A stretch of DNA of 64,000 bases from Trichoplax sp. H2 (lineage: Eukaryota > Placozoa > Uniplacotomia > Trichoplacea): assembly GCA_003344405.1 (NCBI GenBank), contig NOWV01000055.1:248001-312000 (forward strand), given 5' to 3'. Positions 25,758 to 37,800 of this stretch are shown in pieces; position 1 is the stretch's first letter, and every line of letters starts with the position of its first letter. The translations under genes were made by a program, and so were the position numbers. Under the pieces are notes generated by a model, which was not told where the DNA came from, searched no databases, and worked only from the letters and a program-made list of their open reading frames with translations.

Positions 25758-26498
25758 TTATGCTTTTTTGGCTTCCTGAACTTCCTTCTGGAATTGGTAA
25801 ACAATTTCATGAGCATCTTCGTAAATACTGCCTAGATTAGATTTAATATTTTGCACCCATTTTGCTACTTTCGGTCGGCCTTGGGCAACATCATAGTCAA
25901 CAATGATCAATTGACTAAATTCACACACGGCTAGTAAATCGGCAATTGAGATACTGTTGCTATTGATATACTCGCTATCTTTCAAAAAGTAGCTTTCAAT
26001 GAAATCGGCTGTTTTATTTAGCTTATCGACAGCGTCTTGACGTTCCTTTTCGTCCACTTTCTTGTTAAAAAATCGAGGACCAAGATAGGCCAAACGAAAC
26101 AAACCAATGCATGATGATCGAGTATTAGAGTGATGCCACGACATGTACTCGTTAATCCTTGCTCGTTTTGCTAAGTCAGCTGGGTACCAATGATCAGATA
26201 CCTTATACTGATCTGCGACATATTTCAAAATAGCATCACTTTCAAATAATTGCACCTGAGAATCTTTAATCACCGGTAGGTAACGTTGAGGATTAATGGC
26301 CGCTAATTCGTCTGATTTTCTATAAGCACCTGAGAACAATGACAGTACTCTTCCTTCATAAGAGATCTTATTGGCGTTCAAAAACATCAACACCGAGCGA
26401 CATGGCTGAGAGATAGCGTCGTAGTAATATATAAGATTGGATGCCATAATTGGATGCAATTTGGACGTTAGCACTTGGCAGACGTTTCCTTTGCTCAC
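25758..26498 (-). CDS. Theta-class glutathione S-transferase, intronless
   Basis: Conjugates glutathione to electrophiles in the cytosol. One uninterrupted frame of 246 codons. The theta signature starts LIYYYDAISQPCRSV; the Ser of SQPCR matches the catalytic Ser of theta GSTs. The GSH-binding turn NPQRYLPVIKD and the ES pair in QLFESDAILKYV complete the N-terminal thioredoxin-like domain. The C-terminal helical domain has DHWYPADLAKRARINEYMSW, SISIADLLAVCEF and QGRPKVAKW, all typical of GSTT. The second Met (26445-26447), which gives 229 aa beginning MASNLIYYYD, is the likelier start because theta GSTs begin just before this strand. The absence of introns contrasts with every neighbour. The gene is head-to-head with FBXO42. 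Confidence 0.93.
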   Translation of the reverse strand: MSKGNVCQVLTSKLHPIMASNLIYYYDAISQPCRSVLMFLNANKISYEGRVLSLFSGAYRKSDELAAINPQRYLPVIKDSQVQLFESDAILKYVADQYKVSDHWYPADLAKRARINEYMSWHHSNTRSSCIGLFRLAYLGPRFFNKKVDEKERQDAVDKLNKTADFIESYFLKDSEYINSNSISIADLLAVCEFSQLIIVDYDVAQGRPKVAKWVQNIKSNLGSIYEDAHEIVYQFQKEVQEAKKA

Positions 26499-26728
26499 GT
26501 TGTGTTGCTTAGTGGCTGTGCGCGTAGTTTTAGTGTCTCTCTATTTATAAGCTCAGGATGAAAACACGTCTAGAACATGAAATGCTTTGTTTGTTCTAAG
26601 TAGAAAGAAAAATAGGCAAGTCATGATCACGTGAACTTAATTTAATCCAATCGATTGATAGTTTGACTGAATTTGATTGACTACATTTGATTTTGATATA
26701 ATTGCAGAGATCAATCTTAGCTTACATA

Positions 26729-26875
26729 GCTGTACAGTACTATACTGCACAGTACTGTACTGTACATTACTATACTGCACAGTACTGTACTGTACATTAT
26801 GACTAGAAATAAGAACTCTTTGCAATCGTGCTTGAAAATAGCATTACTTTGATTACAGTACTGTACTGTATAGTT
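26729..26875. repeat. GTAC-palindrome cluster with a 30-bp tandem pair
   Basis: ACTATACTGCACAGTACTGT... is repeated twice in tandem between about 26737 and 26797, followed by a shorter run near 26857. It sits about 230 bp upstream of the GST start. Confidence 0.75.
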
Positions 26876-27340
26876 ATAACAGTTTACAGAATCACACAAC
26901 AGCCGTATCGCTACAATGCTACAATCAGCACTTTTGTACTGCAAGCCAAGCCAAGGCCAGGCCAGGCCTGCGAATATCAATACAATAAAATGTTGTTTTT
27001 GCTCACGCTAGCTCTCAACATTCAAAGTATCGTAGTGATTTTGCATTCTAAAGACTGCTGCGCAGAGTGCAGCGTTGCAAAATAAGAATATCGTCAGCTC
27101 GACCGAGCTCGATTGTCTGCAAACAATGATACTGTAAATAAATACTGTTCTTTTAGTTAATTTGCTCTAGAACTGCTGTTGGGATATTGTGCACTTTTTG
27201 GCATCATTTCCAGAGCTCTGCTACTGGCTGAAACTTGCATAGAGATGAAAGATTTTGTAGAATGATCAGTCAAGCTGCTAGAGATGAGCTGGTCGACTTT
27301 CTTTTTTTCAGGCCATTTTACTATGCGTATTCGCTGCAAC

Positions 27341-27837
27341 TGTACAGTATAGTACAGTACATGTACGCGTATGTACACTGTACAGTGACTCGTACAGTAT
27401 CCACTGGCGTTTTGGTCTTAAGCACGAAGACGAACCAGCTTCGCAAGATGGCCTTGATAGATCACAATGTGCCTGTATATTATACATGTGTGTTAGCGTA
27501 TTGGGTTCAGAATCCTTTCTCTGTGTAGCAATCTATCTCCCTCTCTACCTTGTACCTGACGAACTCAGAGTAATAAAGTTCTCTTGTCTGAAACAGCTCT
27601 CTCTCTCTCGTCTCAGTAGAAAGACATTATTATTTTTAGGGAAAATTAATGATATATCCTTCTTTAATTTTTACATTTAATTTTCCCTTATTTTTACGGG
27701 CCACTCGGGCCTTACAGTACAGTACGGTACTGTACAATATGTACTGTAGACCAGAGTCACTCAACTAAATAGTACTGTATCTGTAGCTACAGTATATTAT
27801 ACTGTACAGTATGTACTGTACTGTACTGTACTGTATG
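27341..27837. repeat. GTAC-palindrome clusters upstream of FBXO42
   Basis: Three blocks (27341-27390, 27713-27752, 27785-27837) of ACTGTACAGT-type words. The last ends about 145 bp before the FBXO42 start codon. Confidence 0.7.
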
Positions 27838-27981
27838 ATAGCTGTTCAGCAGTCCTCTCTGCAGTAGGTTGATTCATTGCTGATGCCACTTGATTGTCTT
27901 ACCTCGACAACGATTTGATTACAAGGAAGAAGCCACATTATTGACTATTGCTGTATACAATTTTACTTGCTTATTAGCAGG

Positions 27982-30336
27982 ATGGAAAACTTACCTGAAG
28001 AAATACTGGAACGTATTCTTTCGTACTTATCGCCTTACGATGATATGCTGTCAGCTGCGCAAGTTTGTGTACAATGGTCAAGATTAGTCGATGGAATCCG
28101 TAGTCAACGTTGGCGTCGATTTTATCAACAAATTGTCAATGCTTATCCAAAAGTAACTACTGTCGCTGTCGCCAAAGGTAGTTTCTATCGTAGACAAAGG
28201 GACTGTACCGTATATATATAGAGAGAGAGAGAGAGAAGAGTACATGAAAATACTACCTACTACAGTAGTGGGCTACTATTATATTACACAATACGAGTAC
28301 CAATAAACTTAAACTTTAAATTAATTCAGTATACTGTGTAGTGAAACTTCGACTTCACTCTTATTACTGTAGTTGATCTTATTAGTTTACATCTGTGGAT
28401 GCATTCACAGTTACTTACATCAGGATCAACCTGAATCGACAACTCTTCCAACTGACATCGTTGTTTTTACTCTGTTTTCTTGTAGATAAACCACTCGACA
28501 GCCAACGTCGTAGCTGGCAGCGTCCTCGATCCAATATAGGTAAGTTTTTACAATTGTACGTATGACGATGATGTTTGGAATACTATACTATACAGTACTA
28601 CAATGATACCGCTGTATCCTTCTATCTTTAGCCATAATGCGTAATTATGTTTAGCTGTTAAACTTACCTTGATATCATAATTACTTGAATTAAAGCGCTT
28701 AAAGGATGACATCATAATGATCGTTTCGTTATCGTAGTGATGCTACTTTATGCTTGATATTGATATACTGTAAATTATATTATAATATATATAATTAATC
28801 AGATAAGGCCTAATTAACTATTGCTGTTGATGCTACGTAAGATAATCTGTGTAATATGAAACATCTTGATTTATTAATTAGTTAGGCTAACCAACACTGT
28901 AAGGAATCGGTACAAGGATTCAGCATGTTACTACAAGGACAGTGTGTATATCTTTGGAGGCATATCAATGAGTGATCAAACTGCCTTCAATGATTTGCAC
29001 AGATTTGATTTACGAAATCGTTGTTGGTCTAATTCAACGTTAATTACAAAAGGTACTAAGCCTTTACCACGTGGAAGTGCGTCTATGGTTAGACATGATG
29101 ACAGATTGATATTGTTTGGAGGTTATTGCCCTAGCACACATCACCTCGCCCATAATGACTTTTCAGAACTTTATAGATTCTACAATGATTTATTCGTATA
29201 TGACCCTCTCACTTCGACTTGGACTGAAATAAAAATTACTCCTTGTAATATCCCTCAAGAGAGAGCGAGTCATTCTGCAGTAGTAATTGGACATAGTATG
29301 ATTATTTTTGGTGGAATTAGTAAGCGCACCTCGTAAGTTGGAATAGGAGCATTGAAAAAAAAAATTGTGAACATTGTTATCGACAGTTATTTATTCTTTA
29401 CAATGTATAAATAGAATTTACTTATGATTTACTAGAGGATTACAGTCCCCTCTAATTCAGCGTATAAAATTGACTAAGCTTAATTTATGATAGCCCTTTC
29501 TTTGATATGTCGTCTTAATATTGCTAATGTATGATCATTGCTTAATTTTGAAATAATTAGTAAATATGTGCTATTTTGCAGATTTAATGATGTATGGATA
29601 TTAGATCTCAGAAATTTTACTTGGCAACAACTGAAAATAGATGGCATAACACCATGTCCACGAGGTGGCCACTCACAGGTTTTATTAGCATAGCTTAGAA
29701 AAAATATTTACTAAATACGCTGTTAATTCTTGTTGAAACATCATTATTCTTTCTATCGCTATTTTTGACAAGATTGTCGTCGATGAGAAGAGAATAGCAA
29801 TTATTGGTGGACAGAAGCGCCTTGGAGAACATTTCGAGGTAGTATTATTGCACAAAATTATAATTTTTACAGAATTGAAGTCGAATTTGATTCGATCCTG
29901 CATTTTATTGATATGCCAATATCATTATTAGTCTTTAACAGATATTTGGTTGCTAGATATCGTTCAACAAAGATGGCAAAAAATAAAAGTAATAAATGAA
30001 AATTGGATGGCACCCGATATTTGGTATCATCCTGCTGTAAAAATTAATAATATTGTTGTTATTTTTAGTAATCTAATTTCAACGCTGTCTGCGGGTGTAA
30101 ACGCTGTAAATAATACGTTCAATTTCGATGTTACATTAAATTCTATATCAAATTTACATATGTTCATTCTGGATTTTAGTAATTTGCAAAATGAAAAAAT
30201 AACTTTTGAAGTTACTTGGCGACAACCTATCGCTTTACCAGTTACATCTAATAAGGCACATTGTAGCGTGTTATGTCGGAGTGAAATATTTCTATTTAGC
30301 TCATCGAATGAAGAAACGTTATATATTATCAGTTGA
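27982..30336 (+). CDS. FBXO42: F-box/kelch protein FBXO42 (422 aa)
   Basis: Substrate adaptor of an SCF ubiquitin ligase; human FBXO42 (JFK) is reported to target p53. Exons 27982-28177, 28486-28539, 28882-29332, 29582-29678, 29773-29838, 29932-30336 join in frame. The F-box is at residues 1-45 (MENLPEEILERILSYLSPYD). The kelch blades follow: SVYIFGGIS, LILFGGYCP, MIIFGGIS, IAIIGGQ. Linking motifs FNDLHRFDLRN, FNDVWILDLRNFTW and PCPRGGHSQ match the human protein closely. The C-terminal exon (LHMFILDFSNLQ...) matches the end of human FBXO42, but the long low-complexity linker before it is almost absent, making this about 295 residues shorter than the human form. The acceptor of exon 3 (at 28882) and of exon 6 (at 29932) were chosen because nearer AG sites break the frame. 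Confidence 0.92.
28211..28236. repeat. TA/GA microsatellite in FBXO42 intron 1
   Basis: A short TATATATA run followed directly by about eight GA repeats. Confidence 0.85.
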
Positions 30337-31375
30337 TTTATTGTCTTAAAGGATCATTCATTAATTTCTTACTTTATTGTATGATTATTTATGTATGTTA
30401 CATATTGTAAAGATTTGGATTTAATTTTACTTCCCTCATAACGTGCGTAATGTATTATCACGGTTACATACCGACATCAGCAGAAATATCTTTCTATTAT
30501 AATAATTCATACGAGTGTACCAAAGCAATTTAAAGAATCTTTTATTTAACTAGAATAATGAGGTTACGTAATATGTTGGGAATTGTTTGATGTATTTTGA
30601 TAAACTTGTTATTGAAATTTGATTACTAATAAATTGTTTACTAAATTCTAAAATGGATTTTTAAGAACACTCTCACTGGCGATTGAGTGCATTCATGAGC
30701 TAAAAGTTCATATTTACATTGCCAATTCTCCATGATTACGGAAGTGTTAGAGTCAAGGAGAGTCTTTCATTAGACTATTATTCCAAGGATTAGTGCAATA
30801 CAATATTTTCTTAACATGGCATACACATACACGTACACACAGGAATGAAATAACGCTAACAATTTATTAATATAGATCGTCGATACAACTACAATTATCT
30901 AACACACACTTCTTCGTGTAGCGCCTTTCCAGCCATGCTAATGACTATTTTAGAGAGGTTATACGGATTACATAGAAGTTAAAGCTGCAGTATGTATTCG
31001 CAGTTATCGCGAGTTTATCGTTTAATAACGAATGCAAGTACAGTAATATGCAATTACTGATAATAATAGCTACATTTTTTAAATTACATGTGCGAAAGCT
31101 TTAACCAATTCTACGAATAATAATTGAATAAGCTATTTTGATGCGGTTCATGCTAACCAAACGTTGTAGATCTAATTTTTAAAAGTTATACTAAAAGGTG
31201 ATTTTATATAGCAATTATGGCTATGTTAGTAAATCGTATTCCTTCATAGCTGTCACTATAGCAAGCTTACTGTTTATTTACCAAGATATCAAATGATGCC
31301 ATTGTGCAAATTATGGTCACACTAATTGATAACCGATTTTAAACAGCAAACTATTCCGTAGAAAAATATCAGTTA
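30337..31375. other. Convergent intergenic gap between FBXO42 and the C1orf50 homologue
   Basis: Shared 3' flank of two converging genes. No gene and no dense GTAC array seen. Confidence 0.65.
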
Positions 31376-33593
31376 TTATTCGGCATCTGTGATAGTATTT
31401 TTGTCTCCGGATACAGAATCAACCCAGTCAAGTAGCGGTATCTCACGTTTGCCTGTGATAATGTGATCAATAGCAGCATACTGTGCAGCTCTCTTCTCAA
31501 ATTCATGGGATATAGTCCAAGTTAAATCGTGCTCTAGACGATAGGCCTCGATAAATTCATGCGGACAACCTGTTCCCCATTCCTGTTGTATGTATAAATA
31601 TAAATTAATTGATTAGTATTGTAACACAGTATCCCGAATGAATCATTTATCATGTAATACCGTAGTAAACAAAGAACGCATAAGCTGTAAATGGAGATAG
31701 AGCATTAAATATGGGATAATGGTCAAACATTAAGGTAAGAAATATTGAGTGTGTACCTCAGGCGATAACATAGAAAAATAGGTAGTTCCATCGGGTTTTT
31801 CATAAAGGTAATAGATTTTACCAGGGCGCTTTACAAAGTTGCATTGAGCGTAGTGCAGCTGTTTATCCCGTTTTGCGACTTTTAAAACCTTTATTAAGGA
31901 GAACATGTTAGTCTCAGTAAAATAAAATTTGAATTGGAAGACGTAACTATTATATCAAAAGTATAATACTAATTTCAATATATAAATTATATAGGAATGG
32001 GCGGTTAGAATATGCAGAGTTTCCTTTAAATGTTTCAATAAATTTTAATGCATAATAACATAATTTGAAAATACACTAAAGTCGATCTAGACATGAAGAG
32101 TATACGTAATAAGCATGTTAGATCGAAAGACTCGAACATTTCGAAGATAAACATTACTGTTACATCCTGCATTGACTGTAGTAAATTTTAGTATGCATTA
32201 TTGCATTTGGTAGAATTTTGCGAGTCGACTTTTATCAGAGCAGCTTATGCGCGTAGCTTCCGTAAGATAGATACTATGTCCCTGAATGCGTCATGGTAAA
32301 AGGTTTTACATTTACGCTGTATCATAGTGACTGTTATACCTCCATGCCGATGGAAGCAGTGACAGCGTAGTTTTTAAAACTTTGAGCTTTAGTTTCTCAT
32401 ACAAGGTAGTAACGTAGGCTAGAGTTATTAAAGTTTAAGTACACATTTATCACTCCTCTATCAAAAAGTGCAATTTTTTTTCTTTCTATTATTACGGATT
32501 TGATATATTGATCAGTTTTTATCAAACATACTCGTACTTTGCAACTAAAACTTTGGGTTATTATTACCTTGTCACATGATAATTAATACGTACTAATGCA
32601 AACCTTAAACAACATATGCATGCAGTACAATCAGTAGAGCTTTCCGACTTAAAACACTAGTGTATATACACTGATTTTTGAACTTGTACTTTACCCAATT
32701 CCATGGATAGCTTAGGATTGGAACCAGCGATAATTAATCGGTATCAAACATGAATCTTGTTCATACTATTCGTTTAAAAATCAATTATACTGGCATAGCT
32801 GCCCAATTTCAGTACTCAATCATATTTAGAAAATCCTGGTTCAGAGTTTACTGGTATAATATACTTTGAAATCTCGGATTCAACCATCAGGCTGCCAATT
32901 CGAAACTACTTACGAGTAATTATATCCAATTTATGGAGGCAAATGCCTGCATGGAGGGGTAAACAATTATTTCTAGATATTCTTATATGTAGTTCAAAAT
33001 TGCGAAGGGTAAAACTTGTAAATCTTGACTCTTGCTACCTGAGTGTTGATTTCGCAATGCAGTTTAGTATCATCGTAAGTATATATATATATATAAGACT
33101 GTGTAGAAATATAGTAATTACACCTTTTTACCCCCTCGATGCCAACATTTACTTTTTGAACAGTACTGTACAGTATAGGATAAAATGAGTAAATGAAGGA
33201 TTTGAAGATCGACGTTGAATTGTAGTACAAGTGTATCAGGTTGTTCCTAGCTACTGATAATGTGATATAATATGGACCCAAGTACTATTGGAAAAGTATT
33301 TTCTTTAATTTGACTTTAGGAAAGAGTAGAAATGATATTACCTCTCTAGCTTGCATTTGCAAATGTCGTATTTGTTCGGCGATAAGCATTAATTTATGTG
33401 AGGCTCCCGCATTGACCATGTCATCGCCCCTTTGAACTTCACGAGCCAAAACGACGAGATCCATTGGGTCATGCCGTTTTCTTACTTTATTAGGATTGAC
33501 CATTAGTCTAGCCGCTTCATCGTTCAGAGTAAGTTGTTGTGAATCAGGTGAATCATCAGGGATTTCGAAGATTTTCGTGTCTAGTCGAGCCAT
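31376..33593 (-). CDS. C1orf50 homologue, DUF2452 protein (196 aa)
   Basis: Conserved animal protein of unknown biochemical function. Exons from the start: 33342-33593, 31757-31888, 31376-31582, all phase 0. Residues 40-84 include [19 protein letters not shown] and [18 protein letters not shown], close to the human C1orf50 helix region. The second exon reads [20 protein letters not shown] followed by [18 protein letters not shown]. The third reads [20 protein letters not shown] then TWTISHEFE. This order of motifs is diagnostic for the family. The start is MARLDTK at 33593; the frame remains open upstream, but that extension is translated GTAC repeat and is not conserved. It is head-to-head with EXOC8 across a repeat array. 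Confidence 0.92.
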
Positions 33594-33754
33594 ATTAGCA
33601 AAATGGAGTAGCAAAGTATTGGATTCTAGAGAATGTTTTCGATGGATGTAGTTATTATAAGAGCAGTGTTGCGTGGTAGGAGGAGTTGCTGCTATTCCGC
33701 TATGTCCATTGTACACTATCATACCGTACAGGTATTTTTTTCTTAACCTTGGAA

Positions 33755-34500
33755 GACTACAGTACAATACTGTACAGTGTACTGTAGGGTACGAGTACAG
33801 TACAGTACTGTACACACTGATGACAGAGTACAATGTACAGTACACTGCAGACTACAGTCCTGTACTGTACTGTATTGTACAGTGTACAGTACAGTACGCT
33901 AGAGGACTACAGTACAGGCTACAGTATACTGTAGTACACGACACTGTACAGTATTAATGCATCCGTAATTACAGTACAGTACATCATTTTTGTTCTCCTT
34001 TGTACGCTTTCCTATACTGTAGACTCGGTATTTCGCAGTCCTACAGTACAGACTTCAGAATACAGTACAGTACTATACTGTACTGTACTGTACACTGTAC
34101 ACTGTACTGTACAGTGTACACCACAGACTACAGTACAGTACAGTACACCGCAGACTACAGTACTACTGTACAGTACAGTACTGTACTGTATACTGTGCAC
34201 TGACATCATTTTGGTTCTCATGTGTACGCTTTCCTACAGTATACTGTACTGTACAGTAGACTCGGTATTTGCGTTCCTACAGACTACAGACTACGGTACT
34301 ATACTGTACTGTACTGTACACTGTACTGTACACCACAGACTACAGTACAGTACAGTACAGTACAATACTGTATACTGTACACTGTACAGTACACTGTGCA
34401 CTGTAGAGTGGACGGTAATATCAATGCATCCGTAATGACATCATTTTTGCTCTCATTTTTACGCTTTCCTATACTGTAGACTCGGTATTTCGTGGTCTTA
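33755..34500. repeat. GTAC-palindrome tract with a three-copy ~230-bp tandem unit
   Basis: The core TACGCTTTCCTATACTGTAG, followed by ACTCGGTATTT, appears near 34005, 34226 (with an insertion) and 34460. Each is preceded by CATCATTTTTG-like sequence and separated by long ACTGTAC runs. The tract begins about 160 bp upstream of the C1orf50 homologue start. Confidence 0.8.
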
Positions 34501-34766
34501 ATGTCTTTACCCGAGGAGAATGGCTATTGCCCAATGGTTTGTGGTGTACAGCAGTGTCGCCACTAGCCTCAGCGTAATCGCTAGCAAAAATCGTGTCACT
34601 ACTGGGACGGTACTGGAATTTACGCCATCGTCTGACTATGTCTAAGATCAACAGTCCGTCGTAAGAATGTACCTTTACTGTAACACCAGTGGCCGGTCCA
34701 TGATACAGTATCGCAATTGGTGTGGGGCTCGCTGACGATATGCGAGTCAACTGCCTACGGCAGATC

Positions 34767-34792
34767 GCGGTCGGTCGGTCGGTCGGTCGGTT
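34767..34792. repeat. CGGT tetranucleotide microsatellite
   Basis: About six tandem CGGT units, roughly 110 bp upstream of the EXOC8 start codon; unusually GC-rich for this window. Confidence 0.85.
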
Positions 34793-34899
34793 GGCCCGTT
34801 GTGGGCAGAGCCTGCGCTTGCAGTGGTGTTGAGCGAGGAAGGCAGTTTGCAGTTATTGACAGTCAGTCGGCCCCTCCAAATAATGATTACAAAGTGAAA

Positions 34900-37800
34900 A
34901 TGGATATTGGATTCAGAAATTTAAGAGATATACTCAACGCTGAGAATTTCGATGCCGAAGAGTGTAAGGAATCATAGCAATGTTTTAGCGTGTTCTATAC
35001 TTGTGTGATGTAAAGCGATTAGGCTAGTGTGGATGGCCATAGTAGCTAGATTTACCGTAGTCGCTTATTGAGTGTTGGAATGGTTCATGTCGGTTAAGCG
35101 TTGACAATTCCATTTTTACATGCAAGTAGATTATTTTACATTTCTCGAGTAAATTCCACTGTACAGTATCTGTAAATCAGCTGATGAGTTGTGACACACA
35201 CTGTAGAAATATTCTATTCATGGAGTATATGAATATACAATACTGTACCTTTAAAGCGCCAATGCAAAATTGCAGCATAGAATATTGATAGATAGTATTA
35301 CCCAAGCAGTCTACTCGTTCATGCAGAACAGACACTACTGTGCTGTATAGCTACAAAGATATTTTCTTTTCAGCAAAATTGATACAATTATTAATGATTT
35401 CAATTTCAATGATATACGATAGGTATGTCTTTTAAATGACAGTCATTAATAATTCTATCAATTCCTTCACTTTTTTTGATTGTCTTCTCTTTCATAGAAC
35501 AGTATTCCAAATTAATGCCATCTTTTTCTTTCTTAAATAATTGTAAAGATGCTGAAGATTTATCAGGTAATTTAGATGGCCTTCAAGATTTACTCAGGGT
35601 CAGAAAATGCATACATGCCATAAGTGAAGAAACTTCTGTAGCATTAAAGAGGAATGTTTACAAGAATTACAAGCAATTCATTGATACCTCCAAGGAGATT
35701 TCTTGTATCCGCAAACTGTAAAAACTGTATTCAATTGCTATGTAAAGGCATGCACTGACTTACAATGTCATTAGCTGATGAATGGTTATCATCTTTGATA
35801 CTATTTATCATGTATCCAGGTATCTCCTTGTGAGATACAGATTTAATATTCACTAGCAAATAACCAAGAAATCTACCGTATAGCGAAGATAGATGCAGTA
35901 TCTTGCGCATTTTCATAGATGGTCAATATACGCCATTAGTGATATTATTTGTACAGATTGTCCTCTACATATACTTCGTTACTACTGCATATTATGTAGC
36001 AGTTATACATGATAGGAAAATTACTAGTGTTACCTGTTGCATATACAAGTCAGGTTAACTAAGTAGTAACTGTCCCAAGATTTTATAGCTCGTTACCAGA
36101 ATATCTATATAGTACCATAATTATAATTATCAAAGAGTCACTAAAGTACAGTATAATAATTAATTAATAAATGATATACTCGTATAGATGAGTTTTGCTT
36201 TATTGTTTCCATTTGTGATTGAATTTGGCACGAAATGAACGGTTAGTAAACTTAATTAAAGTGCGCCAGATCTTGAAACTGAGATGTATCAGTTAAGTCA
36301 TCTCCTAAGTGAAGAAAAAGCAATGATATCCAGCTTGTCAGAATTATCAGTTCTAAATAGTGGTGGTATGATAGCCAATTTTACTATTGCATAACTGTAC
36401 CGTGGTGTCTTCAGATACTATGAAATCTTAAATATAAACTATTTTAATGTGAAAATTTTAATTTGCAGCTTCTAAATCATCTATTAAAGAAAAGGATAAA
36501 TTTGTCAAGGATGAACAGTTACAGCAATTGCTAGACAGCATTGAAGGATATAAGGTGAATTTACTATGCTTCTTATATTTTAACTGTAGTTGTAGAAAAA
36601 TTTTCGTAAACCTTTAAACGTGTTAGTCAATATCTTCAGATATCGCGTAAGAATGGAAATATCATAAAAGACTCATCAGGCATTATTGATGGTATATTGT
36701 TTTGAATAAAAGGATTAAACTTTTAATTATCCCCGTAACTTTCATGCTAGGATGCAGAGGTTACTTCAGACACGCATATCATCACACAAGGAAATTTACT
36801 AGAGATAAATCCTGATACAAAACAAGCTTTAAGGAACGTCTTCATGTTTCTTTTAAGTGATCGGATCCTAGTTACAACTCCATTACCGCAACGGTAACAA
36901 ATAAATTAAAACGCAGAAATTTACTTGAATTCATAGTCATAATCTATCATATATATGTGGGTATATATAGCGAAAGAAAAAATAATCTCAAATATAAGCT
37001 AGAGGCTGAATACTTGTTTGGTTCGTTTGCTGTCGTTGATGTTCTTTCGGATTCAGGTATTTTTAGCTGAAACATGTGATAGAAATTATCATAGTTCAAA
37101 TTGCCAATTAATGAAGGTTCAAAGTTAATTGATAAAATTGATATTTAGGCGTGAAGAATGCCTTCAAATTCTTACCTAGTGAAGCTTTCTACCAAGCTGG
37201 TAGTAGTGAAGCTAAGGTTCAGACAGTATAGCTTTCATATATCATCTATACCAGTGTCTGTTAACGGTAGCTGACTAAAAAGATAAAAATCGATGAAGAA
37301 ATATGTATTGTATATTTACTCAAATTTAGAGTATGTGGTTAAAAACTATAAGGGAAGCAATGGAGAGCGCAGATTCTCGTAACATGTTACAGGCGAAGGA
37401 TGATCCTATTAGTTCAACAGGTACCATTTCATCGATATTTAAACTGTTACTATGTTAGATGTATCAAAATTTTTATAAAATTTAGAATCTTAATAAATGG
37501 ATCGAAAGTTTCTTTTACGTACAAGAATTAAGATGATTTTCTGATTATATTCATCTAGAAATCAACATTAATGTCGACTTTAATCAGCAATCACATGCAA
37601 GTGTATGTAATGTATTGCTACTAAATTCAGAATGTATACTAATACGGTAGCATTTACAGATAACAAAAACTGCGTTGATTGTATTACTAGGATCCTACAT
37701 CGGCAGAAGAAGTGACGCAGTTGTTCGAAGATTTAGATATTTGTGTAGCCCAAAGAGACTTTGAAGGAGCTGCTACATTCGTCATTAAAAGTATTGGCTA

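Larger units (their letters stand above)
26499..27981. other. Divergent intergenic region between GST and FBXO42
   Basis: Both promoters should lie here. It holds several GTAC-palindrome clusters (26729-26875, 27341-27390, 27713-27837). No gene was supported; open frames rich in Tyr, Ser, Thr and Val are translations of the repeats. Confidence 0.7.
33594..34899. other. Divergent intergenic region between C1orf50 homologue and EXOC8
   Basis: Bidirectional promoter region, mostly occupied by GTAC-palindrome DNA and a ~230-bp tandem array (33755-34500). A CGGT microsatellite lies at 34767-34792. No gene was supported. Confidence 0.7.

Noticed and set aside
33594-33845. In-frame upstream extension of the C1orf50 homologue on the - strand
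   Set aside because: It is a translation of GTAC repeats (Tyr, Ser, Thr, Val rich), is not conserved, and a good Met lies just before the conserved part.
33673-34479. Several overlapping open frames on both strands
   Set aside because: They consist of translated ACTGTACAGT palindromes, which lack stops in several frames; no protein similarity.
35377-35425. Possible extra EXOC8 exon between exons 1 and 2
   Set aside because: It has plausible splice sites but is 49 nt, breaks the frame, and its translation does not resemble EXOC8.
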